A DNA stretch of 64,000 nucleotides from Casimicrobiaceae bacterium (GTDB lineage Bacteria > Pseudomonadota > Gammaproteobacteria > Burkholderiales > Casimicrobiaceae), in the NCBI GenBank assembly GCA_026646885.1, contig JAPKHK010000004.1:124001-188000 (forward strand). The letters are read 5' to 3'. Made by a program: the position numbers and the translations under genes. Every line of letters begins with the position of its first letter. The stretch's first letter is position 1. Below are positions 7,309 to 15,808 of this stretch, piece after piece. Under the pieces are notes generated by a model. The model had not been told where the DNA came from, made no database searches, and saw nothing but the letters and a program-made list of their open reading frames with translations.

Positions 7309-9294
7309 ATGGTCCCCGAACTCGGCCACTTCGCCCTGATCCTCGCAATGCTACTCGCGCTGGTACTCGCTGCCGTGCCGCTCTATGGCGCGGCGCGTGA
7401 CGATGCGACACTCATGCGCCTCGCGCGGCCGGCAGCATATGGCACCTTCGTGCTCATCACCATCGCTTATCTATTCCAAGCCTACTCCTTCGCCATTAAC
7501 GACTTCTCCGTGTTGAACGTCGCCAGCCACTCGAACTCCAAGCTGCCGTTGGCCTACCGCCTTGCGGCAACCTGGGGCTCGCACGAAGGCTCGCTCCTGC
7601 TCTGGAGCTTGATGCTCGGCGGGTGGATGGCGGCGGTGGCGCGCTTCAGCAAGCATTTGCCACTGGTGCTCGTGGCACGCGTGCTAGCGCTCATGGGCAT
7701 GATCGCCATCGGCTTCCTGCTGTTTATGCTGGTGACTTCGAACCCCTTTGAGCGGCTGCTCCCAGCCGCAGCCGAAGGCCGCGACTTGAACCCGCTGCTG
7801 CAGGACCCAGGCATGGTCTTTCACCCGCCCATGCTTTACATGGGTTACGTTGGGTTCTCCGTGGCGTTTGCCTTCGCGCTTGCTGCCCTCCTGGGCGGCC
7901 GGCTCGATGCCACCTGGGCGCGTTGGTCTAGACCCTGGACGACGCTGGCGTGGTGTTTTCTGACCGCCGGCATCGCTCTGGGCAGCGTTTGGGCCTACTA
8001 CGAACTGGGATGGGGTGGCTGGTGGTTCTGGGATCCGGTCGAGAATGCCTCCTTCATGCCCTGGCTGGCGGGCACGGCACTCATTCATTCGCTGGCGGTC
8101 ACCGAAAAGCGCGGCGCCTTTCGTAGCTGGACGGTGTTGCTCGCCATCATCACCTTCAGCCTCAGCCTGCTGGGAACTTTTCTGGTTCGCTCTGGGGTGC
8201 TCACCTCGGTCCATGCATTCGCAACCGATCCGGCACGCGGCGTGTTCATCCTAGGCTTTCTCGCGGTGGTCATCGGCAGTTCATTGACGCTCTACGCCGC
8301 CCGCGCCGGCCAGGTCGGACTGGGCAGCAACTTCGCCCCCGTATCGCGTGAAGCCTTTCTCCTCGCCAACAATATCTTGCTGGTGGTGGCCATGGCCGCG
8401 GTGCTACTGGGTACGCTTTACCCGTTGTTCATCGACGCTTTGGGCCTGGGCAAGCTTTCGGTGGGACCGCCTTATTTCGATGCGGTGTTTTATCCACTGA
8501 TGATTCCCGTGATCTTCCTCATGGGTTTGGGGCCTTTGGTGCGGTGGAAGCAAAGCAGCGTCGCCATGCTCTGGCGAGACACCCGTTTGGCGCTGGGTCT
8601 CGCGCTCCTTGCCGGCCTTACTTTGCCGTGGTGGATGGGGCGCTGGTCGCCTTGGGTCGCTTCGGGTCTGGTGCTTGCGTTCTGGGTCATCGCCACCGCG
8701 GCGCTTGGCCTTAGAGACCGCCTCACGCACGCTGGCGCCCGCGCCTGGCCGGCGCGCCTCGCACAGCAGCCGCTCTCCTGGTGGGGCATGCAACTCGGGC
8801 ACCTGGGTGTGGCGGTTTTCATCATCGGCGTGGCACTGGTGATGGGCTACCAGATCGAGAAAGACCTGCGCATGGAGATCGGCGACACTGCCACGGTCGG
8901 CGATTACCAATTCCGCCTCGTCGATATGGGCGAAAGGCGCGGCCCGAACTTCCGAGCCATCGCCGCAACGGTGGAAGTGCTGCGGGAAGGCAGGGTCCGA
9001 ACCGTGCTGCGGCCGGAGAAGCGCAGCTACGATGCCTCCGGCATGCCCATGACCGAAGCGGCCATCAGCCGGGGCATCACTCGCGACCTCTATGTTTCGC
9101 TGGGCGATCCGGTTGGAGCGGAAGCTTGGGCGGTGCGGATTTACGTCAAGCCCTTCGTCAACTGGATTTGGGGCGGATGCGTGATCATGGCGCTGGGCGG
9201 ACTCCTGGCCATGCTCGATCGACGCTATCGCCTGCGAGCGCGGGCAAGCGAAAGCGCAAGGGAGCAGGCCGCTGCACAAGAGGTTCGGGCATGA
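7309..9294 (+). CDS. ccmF: Heme lyase subunit CcmF
   Basis: 661 residues, normal for CcmF. A large inner-membrane protein of the heme-handling family that, with CcmH and CcmI, ligates heme to apocytochrome c. It has many hydrophobic helices. The WWD motif is complete (G-W-G-G-W-W-F-W-D-P-V-E-N-A-S-F-M-P-W), and a periplasmic region near the C-terminus precedes the last helix. Conserved W-G-S-H-E-G-S and H-P-P-M-L-Y-M-G-Y segments are present. The start follows the ccmE duplication. The TGA overlaps the ccmG ATG (ATGA). Confidence 0.97.
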   Translation: MVPELGHFALILAMLLALVLAAVPLYGAARDDATLMRLARPAAYGTFVLITIAYLFQAYSFAINDFSVLNVASHSNSKLPLAYRLAATWGSHEGSLLLWSLMLGGWMAAVARFSKHLPLVLVARVLALMGMIAIGFLLFMLVTSNPFERLLPAAAEGRDLNPLLQDPGMVFHPPMLYMGYVGFSVAFAFALAALLGGRLDATWARWSRPWTTLAWCFLTAGIALGSVWAYYELGWGGWWFWDPVENASFMPWLAGTALIHSLAVTEKRGAFRSWTVLLAIITFSLSLLGTFLVRSGVLTSVHAFATDPARGVFILGFLAVVIGSSLTLYAARAGQVGLGSNFAPVSREAFLLANNILLVVAMAAVLLGTLYPLFIDALGLGKLSVGPPYFDAVFYPLMIPVIFLMGLGPLVRWKQSSVAMLWRDTRLALGLALLAGLTLPWWMGRWSPWVASGLVLAFWVIATAALGLRDRLTHAGARAWPARLAQQPLSWWGMQLGHLGVAVFIIGVALVMGYQIEKDLRMEIGDTATVGDYQFRLVDMGERRGPNFRAIAATVEVLREGRVRTVLRPEKRSYDASGMPMTEAAISRGITRDLYVSLGDPVGAEAWAVRIYVKPFVNWIWGGCVIMALGGLLAMLDRRYRLRARASESAREQAAAQEVRA

Positions 9295-9821
9295 AATCCT
9301 TGCGCTACCTGATTCCCCTGGCCATCTTCGGCGTTCTGGTCGTGTTCCTTTGGCGAGGGCTTTCGCTGAATCCGCGCGAGGTGCCCTCACCCTTGATCGA
9401 CAAAGCTGCGCCAGCCTTTGCGCTACCCCAATTGCATGACCCGGCCAAAACGCTGGCCAAGCGGGATCTCGCCGGCAAAGTATGGCTGCTCAACGTTTGG
9501 GCATCGTGGTGCCCTTCCTGCCGGGACGAACACCCCACGCTGATCGACATCGCCAAGAGCGGCATCGTGCCGATCTATGGCCTCAATTACAAAGATCAGC
9601 GCGAGGACGCGCTTGCCTGGCTGAAGCGCTTCGGCGATCCCTACGTGACCTCCGGTTCGGATCTGGAAGGCCGAGTGGCGATCGACTTCGGCGTGTACGG
9701 GGCGCCCGAGACCTTTCTCATCGATCGGCAAGGGCAGATTCGTTACAAGCACATCGGCCCGGTCACTCCCAAGGTTTGGGCTGAGGTACTCCTACCCAAA
9801 GTGAGGCAGCTCTCACCATGA
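9291..9821 (+). CDS. ccmG: Thiol:disulfide interchange protein CcmG/DsbE
   Basis: 176 residues. Membrane-anchored periplasmic thioredoxin that keeps the CXXCH cysteines of apocytochromes reduced. The start is ATG 9291, overlapping ccmF. An N-terminal helix (about residues 5-22) is followed by a thioredoxin fold with active site W-C-P-S-C (Cys 74 and 77), the CcmG-specific G-L-N-Y-K-D-x-R-E-D-A segment and the cis-Pro strand G-A-P-E-T-F. CPSC instead of the commoner CPTC or CVPC is a mild variation. The stop overlaps ccmH. Confidence 0.96.
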   Translation: MKSLRYLIPLAIFGVLVVFLWRGLSLNPREVPSPLIDKAAPAFALPQLHDPAKTLAKRDLAGKVWLLNVWASWCPSCRDEHPTLIDIAKSGIVPIYGLNYKDQREDALAWLKRFGDPYVTSGSDLEGRVAIDFGVYGAPETFLIDRQGQIRYKHIGPVTPKVWAEVLLPKVRQLSP

Positions 9822-10276
9822 AGCCCTCGATCTGGCTATTGCTGGTTACTCTGCTCGGCGCCGTGCCGGTGCACTCCAAGGAAGCGGCGCCGCTTGCCGC
9901 CGATCCAGCGATCGAAGCGCGACTCAATGTTTTGGCCGTGGATTTGCGCTGCCTGGTTTGCCAGAATCAATCGCTCGCCGACTCAAATGCGCCCTTGGCC
10001 GAAGATCTGCGCCGCGAGATCCGCGAGCAGATGCAAAAAGGCAAGAGCGATCGCGAGGTAATCGATTTTCTGGTGGAACGGTACGGCGACTTCGTGCTCT
10101 ACAAGCCGCCGCTGAAAACATCGACTCTACTCTTGTGGGGCGGGCCGTTCGTGCTTTTTTTTGTGGGCCTTGCTGTGCTGGTCGGCCTGCTCCGAAAACG
10201 CACCCGCGCAAGCAGCGACGGCCCGGGCACCGCTACTCAGGAAAGAGCCAGAAAGCTGCTGGAAGGCGCGGACTGA
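9818..10276 (+). CDS. ccmH: Cytochrome c maturation protein CcmH
   Basis: 152 residues, the short CcmH form without a fused CcmI/TPR part. A signal peptide (about 1-20) is followed by the three-helix periplasmic domain with the redox motif L-R-C-L-V-C-Q-N-Q-S (Cys 45 and 48) and a C-terminal membrane anchor (about 104-124). It exchanges thiols with apocytochrome c and CcmG. It is the last gene of the operon; the missing TPR partner is encoded by ccmI at 1665. Confidence 0.96.
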   Translation: MKPSIWLLLVTLLGAVPVHSKEAAPLAADPAIEARLNVLAVDLRCLVCQNQSLADSNAPLAEDLRREIREQMQKGKSDREVIDFLVERYGDFVLYKPPLKTSTLLLWGGPFVLFFVGLAVLVGLLRKRTRASSDGPGTATQERARKLLEGAD

Positions 10277-10304
10277 TCGCGCCCGCCACGACGCAGGCCA
10301 TGCT

Positions 10305-10682
10305 TCAGCGCTTGGCACGCCGTCGCCGACGATAATAGAGCAGTGTCGCGTAACCGGCCAGATTGAGCCCCACGACCAGGGCGCCAAGCGCGATTTGATC
10401 CTCTGGCGTCAGCCCCGGCGGATAAATGAGCGCGCCGAGATAGTGCGCGACGAAGCCGCCCTCGTACGCCTCTCCCCCGGCAAGCTGGCGCAATGTGCTT
10501 TCGAGCGGCGTCAGCGGGCAAATGCCGTGACTGCACTCGATCCACACACCCCAAGCGGTGGTCGGCAGGTGCAGCCAGGCGAGCTTCGGCCAGCGCGCGA
10601 CCGCCACTGCACCCAGCGCCACGAACAGCACGAAGGCGAGGTGGAGCACCAACACCCCATCGGCAAGAATGCCAAAGACCAT
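10305..10682 (-). CDS. DUF2784 membrane protein
   Basis: 125 residues with four hydrophobic segments, beginning M-V-F-G-I-L-A-D-G-V-L-V-L-H-L. Family features seen are H-L-A-F-V-L-F-V near the start, the E-C-S-H-G-I-C-P-L-T-P-L-E motif in the middle and the Y-P-P-G-L-T segment before the last helix. A basic tail (RRRRRAKR) ends the protein. The family is a small inner-membrane protein of unknown role. It is convergent with ccmH and 100 bp downstream of rhlE on the same strand. Confidence 0.8.
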   Translation of the reverse strand: MVFGILADGVLVLHLAFVLFVALGAVAVARWPKLAWLHLPTTAWGVWIECSHGICPLTPLESTLRQLAGGEAYEGGFVAHYLGALIYPPGLTPEDQIALGALVVGLNLAGYATLLYYRRRRRAKR

Positions 10683-10714
10683 CGCCGCCTCGCTGTCAGC
10701 AGCCGGCTGCTAAG

Positions 10715-10737
10715 CCGCCGGCATCAGCTGCCGGCGG
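10715..10737 (-). other. Stem-loop downstream of rhlE
   Basis: A perfect 9-bp inverted repeat (CCGCCGGCA / TGCCGGCGG) around a 5-nt loop, 46 bp past the rhlE stop, next to the palindrome AGCAGCCGGCTGCT (10699-10712). It is a plausible transcript 3'-end structure, but no T-run follows. Confidence 0.45.
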
Positions 10738-10782
10738 AAACGCGGGTCAATCGGTCAGACGCGGGCACCGCAGATGCACTGG

Positions 10783-12270
10783 TCACCCGCGGCGCCCGCC
10801 TAGAAGTGCGGGAGTCTCGGTGCGACGGCGACGATTGTCAAACCCACCGGAGAAGCCTTTGTGACGGGGCGTCTGCGCTCCGCTGCGAGGCGCTTGCGGA
10901 GTGGGCACGAAACCGTCGGCGCGTTGCTGTGATTTAGGCCTATTCTGCGTCTGGCCAGCCGGGAGCGGCGGCTTGGCTTCGCGTGCTGGCACACGCGGCA
11001 CCTGAGTCCGCGTCGCCGCTCCCTGGCGCGGTGGCCGCGCCGCGGGTTTAGACGCTGCCCGGGTGCGCGCCGGCGGTGCGGCGCGAGTCCCAAGCGACGC
11101 CTCGCCCAGTTCAGCCGCGAAGCCGGAGACGATTTCCCGAGGCAGTTGCCGCTCGATCAGTTTCTCGATGTCGGCGAGATAGGAGCGTTCCTCGGCACAG
11201 ACCAGCGAGACAGCTTCGCCGCTCTGCCCGGCCCGGCCCGTGCGGCCGATACGGTGCACATAGTCTTCGGGCACGTTGGGCAAATCATAATTAACCACAT
11301 GCGGCAGCTGGTCGATATCGATGCCGCGCGCAGCAATATCGGTAGCCACCAACACTTGCAGATCGCCAGACTTGAATTCCGCCAGCGCGCGGGTGCGCGC
11401 CGCCTGGCTCTTGTTACCGTGGATGGCGAGGGCCGGAATGCCCTCGCGGAGCAATTGCTCGGCGAGCTTGTTGGCGCCATGCTTGGTGCGCGTGAATACC
11501 AGCACCTGAAACCACTGCTGCGATTTGATGAGATGGGCGAGGAGCTCGCGCTTCCTGCTCTTCTCCACCGGATGCACCTTTTGCTCCACGATGTCGGCGG
11601 TGGCGTTGCGCTGTCCGGCCTCGATCAGCACGGGCGATTTGAGCATGCCGTCGGCCAGCACCTTGATTTCGTCGGAAAACGTTGCCGAGAACAGCAGGTT
11701 CTGTCGCGCCGCGGGCAGAAGCTGCAAGATGCGCCGAATGTCGCGGATGAAGCCCATGTCGAGCATGCGGTCGGCCTCATCCAGAACCAGCACTTCGATG
11801 CGCCGCAAATCGAGCGCGCCTTGGCCGTGCAGATCGAGCAAGCGCCCGGGGGTCGCCACCAGCACGTCGATGCCGCGCTTGAGTGCGGCCAATTGCGGGC
11901 CGATGCCCACGCCGCCGAAAACCGCCTGGGACTTGAGCGGCAAGAACTTGCCGTAGGCGCGCACGCTCGTTTCCACTTGCGCGCAAAGCTCGCGGGTGGG
12001 CGTGAGAATGAGCGCGCGCGGCGGCCAATGCTCTTTGTGTTGTTGGCCCTTGTTTGCCAGGGACACGCGCGGCGCTTGCACCAAGCGCTGCAAAAGCGGC
12101 AGCACGAAGCCGGCGGTCTTGCCGGTGCCTGTTTGGGCGCCGCCAAGGACATCGTTGCCGGCGAGGACCACTGGAATGGCCTGAGTTTGAATGGGGGTAG
12201 GAGTGTCGTAACCCAATTCGGCTACGGCACGGCACAACGCCTCGGCGAGGCCGAGTTCTTGGAATGACAT
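10783..12270 (-). CDS. rhlE: DEAD-box ATP-dependent RNA helicase, RhlE type
   Basis: 495 residues. It starts M-S-F-Q-E-L-G-L like RhlE proteins. The Q motif (G-Y-D-T-P-T-P-I-Q), Walker A AQTGTGKT (45-52), DEAD box (164-167), SAT (195-197) and the C-terminal [10 protein letters not shown] arginine fingers are all present. The last 110 residues are a basic Arg/Pro/Ala-rich tail, probably an RNA-binding extension. The role is remodelling of RNA and ribosomal particles, often cold-induced. The 328-bp region upstream suggests a long, structured leader. Confidence 0.94.
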   Translation of the reverse strand: MSFQELGLAEALCRAVAELGYDTPTPIQTQAIPVVLAGNDVLGGAQTGTGKTAGFVLPLLQRLVQAPRVSLANKGQQHKEHWPPRALILTPTRELCAQVETSVRAYGKFLPLKSQAVFGGVGIGPQLAALKRGIDVLVATPGRLLDLHGQGALDLRRIEVLVLDEADRMLDMGFIRDIRRILQLLPAARQNLLFSATFSDEIKVLADGMLKSPVLIEAGQRNATADIVEQKVHPVEKSRKRELLAHLIKSQQWFQVLVFTRTKHGANKLAEQLLREGIPALAIHGNKSQAARTRALAEFKSGDLQVLVATDIAARGIDIDQLPHVVNYDLPNVPEDYVHRIGRTGRAGQSGEAVSLVCAEERSYLADIEKLIERQLPREIVSGFAAELGEASLGTRAAPPARTRAASKPAARPPRQGAATRTQVPRVPAREAKPPLPAGQTQNRPKSQQRADGFVPTPQAPRSGAQTPRHKGFSGGFDNRRRRTETPALLGGRRG

Positions 12271-12598
12271 AACAACTTTCTTGAAAAATATCGGCCTGTG
12301 ACGCTCTTCAGAGCGCCCCAGTCGCAGGCAAACGGGATGAGACGAAAAGTCGAAGGTGACTGCGGCGAAGAGGACTGGTCAAGAAGCCGCAGTCGTGCAT
12401 TGTACCGGCTTACGCCAGCGGCGTCGAGCGAATCTGAACTCCCAGCAGACGTTCCCGAATGATCCCCAACCAGGGCGCCCACGAGCGCGCAAACCCCAGT
12501 GAGCACGCACGCTGGCCTGTGCCCCAAAGGCAGCAACTCGCGCGAGTCTGTGTTACCCTCGCGAGCGCGTATTGTGCCGACCACACGAGGAAAACACG
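12271..12598. other. Divergent intergenic region rhlE / TPM protein (328 bp)
   Basis: No gene is seen. On the rhlE side it would be a long 5' leader. It contains a 9-bp perfect inverted repeat, GACTGCGGC (12358-12366) and GCCGCAGTC (12386-12394), separated by 19 bp. The half nearer the plus-strand gene contains no clear promoter hexamer pair. Both genes' promoters must lie here. Confidence 0.6.
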
Positions 12599-13246
12599 AT
12601 GCCGGAAAACGAATTGCAACACGGGCCGTTGCAGGGGCGAGCGGAAACGCTGGAGGAGCGCACGGGGGTCGAGATCGTCGTCGCCACCGTCGGCAAGTGC
12701 GATAACTACCCGGAAATCCCCTGGAAGGCCTTCGCCCTCTTCGCCGCGCTCGCGGCCGCCGCGATGGGCCTTGCCGAGTGGCAGCGCCCGGACTGGATCG
12801 GCACCCAGCACGTCACACTCGCGGCGTTTGTGGTAATCGCGACCGGGGCCACAGCTGCCGCTCTGACCGTTTTCGCACCCGCGTTTGCGCGCTGCTTTCT
12901 CTCCCGCATCGAGCGCGAGGCCGAGGTTCGGCAATACGCGGCGGCGATGTTCCTAGAGCGAGAGTGGTTTCTCACCGCCAAGCGCCATGCGGTGCTGCTG
13001 CTGGTAGCACAGTTCGAGCGCACGGTCGTGGTGCTGCCGGACGTGGGCCTGCGTGCCGTACTCACCGAGGAAAAGCTTGCTGCGGTCATCGCGGCGATGC
13101 GTCCGCGCCTCGCCGCAGGCGAATTCGAAGGCGCCATTGCCAGCGGTCTGGACACCTTGGAGCGTCTGCTGCTCGAGGCCGGCCTCGCCGGACCCAAGCA
13201 AGCGGATGAAATCGCCGCCGAACGTGTCTTGGAGAAAGGCGTATGA
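12599..13246 (+). CDS. TPM-domain membrane protein
   Basis: 215 residues from ATG 12599. The N-terminus holds a half-domain with G-V-E-I-V-V-A-T-V-G. Two membrane helices follow (about 45-65 and 75-98), then a cytoplasmic C-terminal part with E-R-T-V-V-V-L-P-D and an R-P-x-L-A-x-G-E-F repeat typical of the TPM_phosphatase family. TPM proteins of this small two-helix form usually accompany a larger secreted TPM protein, as here: the stop overlaps the next start (ATGA). Biochemical role unclear (membrane-linked turnover or assembly). Confidence 0.78.
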   Translation: MPENELQHGPLQGRAETLEERTGVEIVVATVGKCDNYPEIPWKAFALFAALAAAAMGLAEWQRPDWIGTQHVTLAAFVVIATGATAAALTVFAPAFARCFLSRIEREAEVRQYAAAMFLEREWFLTAKRHAVLLLVAQFERTVVVLPDVGLRAVLTEEKLAAVIAAMRPRLAAGEFEGAIASGLDTLERLLLEAGLAGPKQADEIAAERVLEKGV

Positions 13247-14184
13247 ACAGACTCGCCCGATTTTTGGCTCTGTTTCTGTGGTGCAGCGCTGCTTTAGCGC
13301 TGGAGGTACCCTTCCTCAGCGGCCGGGTTACCGACAACGCCGAAATCCTTTCGGCAGGGGCGCGCGAGCGCATCACGCAAACGCTCAAGGCGCATGAAGA
13401 GGCTACCACCAACCAAATCGCCGTGCTCACCATTCCGAGCCTCGAAGGCGGCACGGTAGAGGAGTTCGCGGCGCAGGTCTTCGAAGCTTGGAAGCTTGGC
13501 AAGAAAGGCAAGGACAACGGCGTCTTGCTGCTCATTGCACCCAAAGATAGGCGCCTGCGCATCGAAGTCGGTTACGGTCTCGAAGGCCCCCTCACCGATG
13601 TGACCGCCAGCCGCATCATCCGCAATGTCATTACGCCGCGCTTCAAGGCGAACGACTACGACGGCGGCGTGGAACAAGGTGTCGTCGCGATCATTGGCGC
13701 CATCAAGGGTGAGGCGGTGGCCAGCGAAAGCGTTAGTGCCAACGGCGAGAGCGAGTCCTCGTTTTTCAAGGGGCCCGATATTCCGCTCACCGAGCGCATA
13801 CTACTCGGCGCTTTCATTTTTGGCATCATCGGCCTGTTCACCGTGATCGGCGTGCTCACGCCGGGGGCGGGATGGTTCCTGTACGTCTTTCTCATTCCCT
13901 TCTGGGCGATGTTTCCCATCGTCGTCGTCGGTCCCCAAGGGGCACTGTGGATCTTGGGCAGCTACCTCTTAGGATTCCCTGTCGCCAAGCTCATTTGCCA
14001 GCGCCAGCCCTGGTATATCAAGGCCGGCGAGGCGCTACGCAGCAAAGGCCGGGCGAACGTGGGCGGGTGGGTGATTACCTCCGGCGGTAGTTCCTCCGGC
14101 GGCTTCAGCAGCAGTAGCAGCTCTGGCGGATTCTCCGGAGGGGGCGGCAGTTCCGGCGGCGGAGGTGCGTCGGGGAGCTGGTGA
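13243..14184 (+). CDS. TPM-domain protein of the YgcG family with Gly/Ser-rich tail
   Basis: 313 residues. Signal peptide (about 1-19), then a TPM domain (about 25-150) with G-R-V-T-D-N-A-E-I-L, Q-I-A-V-L-T-I-P-S-L, G-K-K-G-K-D-N-G-V-L-L and V-G-Y-G-L-E-G-P-L-T-D motifs. Two or three membrane helices follow (about 180-245), and the last 40 residues are almost entirely Ser and Gly, ending G-S-W. The layout matches YgcG-type proteins, often found with lemA. No lemA gene is in the window. Translationally coupled to the preceding TPM gene. Confidence 0.85.
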   Translation: MNRLARFLALFLWCSAALALEVPFLSGRVTDNAEILSAGARERITQTLKAHEEATTNQIAVLTIPSLEGGTVEEFAAQVFEAWKLGKKGKDNGVLLLIAPKDRRLRIEVGYGLEGPLTDVTASRIIRNVITPRFKANDYDGGVEQGVVAIIGAIKGEAVASESVSANGESESSFFKGPDIPLTERILLGAFIFGIIGLFTVIGVLTPGAGWFLYVFLIPFWAMFPIVVVGPQGALWILGSYLLGFPVAKLICQRQPWYIKAGEALRSKGRANVGGWVITSGGSSSGGFSSSSSSGGFSGGGGSSGGGGASGSW

Positions 14185-14187
14185 ACC

Positions 14188-15078
14188 TTAGGATTCGAGT
14201 CTCGCCACGGCCGCGTTGTCGAATCTGCCGTCGCGATAGTCGCGCAGCGTCGCCTCGATGGCTTCGCGGCTACTCATTACGAAAGGCCCGTACTGCGCGA
14301 TGGGTTCCCTTAGCGGTTGGGCCGCGGCCAGCAAGACGCGCGCCGCATCGGGCGCCGCAAGGCGGACTCCTGCGCCTTCGTTGGCGAGTATTCCCAATTC
14401 TTCCGCGACTAGCCGCTCACCGGCGACTTCCACGCCGCCGCGGTAAGGCACGATGAAAGCATTCGCTTGGGGCGGAAGGGGCACGTCGATGGTCGCGCCC
14501 TGGGGCAGATGCAAGTCCAACAAGAGCGGTTCAGTGCGCGGACGCCGCACCGCCCCACGCTTTCCCCCAAAAGAACCGGCGATGATGCGCGCCAAGACGC
14601 CGCTGTCCAGGCGCAACTCGGGGACTTCTTCGGGCGCGAAGTCGCGATAGCGCGGCGGGTTCATTTTGTCCGCTGCGGGCAGATTGATCCAGAACTGGAA
14701 GCCCTCCATGAGCCCCGATTCTTGCTCCGGCATTTCCGAATGGATGAGGCCGCTACCGGCCACCATCCACTGCATGCCCCCAGGCTGGAGCAAGCCCGAA
14801 TTGCCCCCGCTGTCGCGATGCCGCATGCGCCCGGCGATCATGTAGGTCACGGTTTCGAAACCGCGGTGCGGATGATCGGGAAAGCCGCCGAGGTAATCGT
14901 CGGGACGCTCATTGCAGAAGCGATCGAGCATCAGGAAAGGGTCCAGGCGTACTTGCAACGGCGGGGTCACCAAGCGGGTGAGCGCCACGCCTGCGCCGTC
15001 GTGCGTGGCGCGGCCGGCCAGGCGCCGCTCGATGCGCCGCGTGACGAAATCCAAGACCGGTGAAGCCAGAGCGTTCAT
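14188..15078 (-). CDS. Pirin family protein
   Basis: 296 residues from ATG 15078, chosen because AGGAG sits six bases upstream. It is a bicupin. The N-terminal cupin has F-P-D-H-P-H-R-G-F-E-T-V-T-Y with the metal-binding histidines, and G-G-M-Q-W-M-V-A-G-S-G-L-I-H-S-E supplies the remaining His and Glu ligands. Bacterial pirins act as quercetin dioxygenase-like enzymes or redox-sensitive regulators. Here it lies 36 bp downstream of azoR on the same strand, so the two form a probable stress or quinone operon under the divergent LysR regulator. Confidence 0.9.
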   Translation of the reverse strand: MNALASPVLDFVTRRIERRLAGRATHDGAGVALTRLVTPPLQVRLDPFLMLDRFCNERPDDYLGGFPDHPHRGFETVTYMIAGRMRHRDSGGNSGLLQPGGMQWMVAGSGLIHSEMPEQESGLMEGFQFWINLPAADKMNPPRYRDFAPEEVPELRLDSGVLARIIAGSFGGKRGAVRRPRTEPLLLDLHLPQGATIDVPLPPQANAFIVPYRGGVEVAGERLVAEELGILANEGAGVRLAAPDAARVLLAAAQPLREPIAQYGPFVMSSREAIEATLRDYRDGRFDNAAVARLES

Positions 15079-15114
15079 GGTTTGCTCCTGATCCAGAGGG
15101 CCCACTTGCTGAAA

Positions 15115-15711
15115 TCACACCACCGCGGCAATTTCTGCTTGCGCCGCGGCGATGGCGCGCGCTTCGCTTTCGGCGCCCAAGGCCAAACCTTCGGCATAAA
15201 CGAAAGTCACCTCGCTCATGCCCAAGAAGCCGAGCACGGTCTTGAGATAGGGCACTTGGCTGTCGCTTTCGGTTCCGCGATAGAGGCCACCACGCGCCAA
15301 AGCGACATACACTTTCTTGCCGCGCAACAACCCCTCCGACCCCTGCGCGGTGTAGCGGAAGGTGACGCCAGCGCGGGCCAGCGCGTCGATCCAGGCTTTG
15401 AACTGCACCGGCACGCCGAAGTTGTACATCGGCACGCCGAGCACCAGCACATCGGCGGCTTGCACCTCGGCGATGACTCGATCATCGATGGCCACCCGCG
15501 CCGTCTGTTCCGGCGTGCGCTCCGCCGCCGGCGTAAACAGGGCTTCGAGCGCCCCTTCGTCGAGCATAGGTACCGGATCGCGGGCGAGATCACGGCGCAT
15601 CACTTCGGCTTCGGGGTACTTCTGGCGCAATTCGGCCACGATGGTGTCGGCCATGCGGCTGGAGTGCGAGGCTTCGCGGCGGGCGCTGGCATTGATTTGC
15701 AGGATTCTCAT
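15115..15711 (-). CDS. azoR: FMN-dependent NADH-azoreductase
   Basis: 198 residues from ATG 15711, with AAGGAG six bases upstream. Flavodoxin-like fold; it reduces azo dyes and quinones with NADH. Motifs seen are the N-terminal I-N-A-S-A-R-R-E-x-S-H-S phosphate-binding segment, P-M-Y-N-F-G-V-P (about 95-102) and the S-R-G-G-like A-R-G-G-L-Y stretch near 143. It lies upstream of the pirin gene and divergent from a LysR-type regulator, a classical arrangement for regulated azoreductase/quinone reductase genes. Confidence 0.92.
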   Translation of the reverse strand: MRILQINASARREASHSSRMADTIVAELRQKYPEAEVMRRDLARDPVPMLDEGALEALFTPAAERTPEQTARVAIDDRVIAEVQAADVLVLGVPMYNFGVPVQFKAWIDALARAGVTFRYTAQGSEGLLRGKKVYVALARGGLYRGTESDSQVPYLKTVLGFLGMSEVTFVYAEGLALGAESEARAIAAAQAEIAAVV

Positions 15712-15792
15712 CGAGGTCTCCTTGGGATTGGACTGTGCCGCCACTTTAAGCAGGCTTCACGTCGCGCGGAAGCCCACGAATCGGTTATCATC

Positions 15793-15808
15793 GTTCCATG
15801 CGTGGAAC
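15793..15808. promoter_or_regulatory. Inverted repeat over the LysR start codon (candidate operator)
   Basis: GTTCCA (15793-15798) and TGGAAC (15803-15808) form a perfect 6-bp dyad around TGCG. One mismatch extends the arms to 9 bp (ATCGTTCCA / TGGAACAAT). The ATG of the LysR gene (15798) is inside it. The location in the 86-bp azoR-LysR divergent region suits autoregulation. Confidence 0.5.

Noticed and set aside
8404-9390. Long minus-strand open frame opposite ccmF/ccmG
   Set aside because: Antisense shadow of well-conserved ccm genes; GC-rich third positions keep the opposite frame open.
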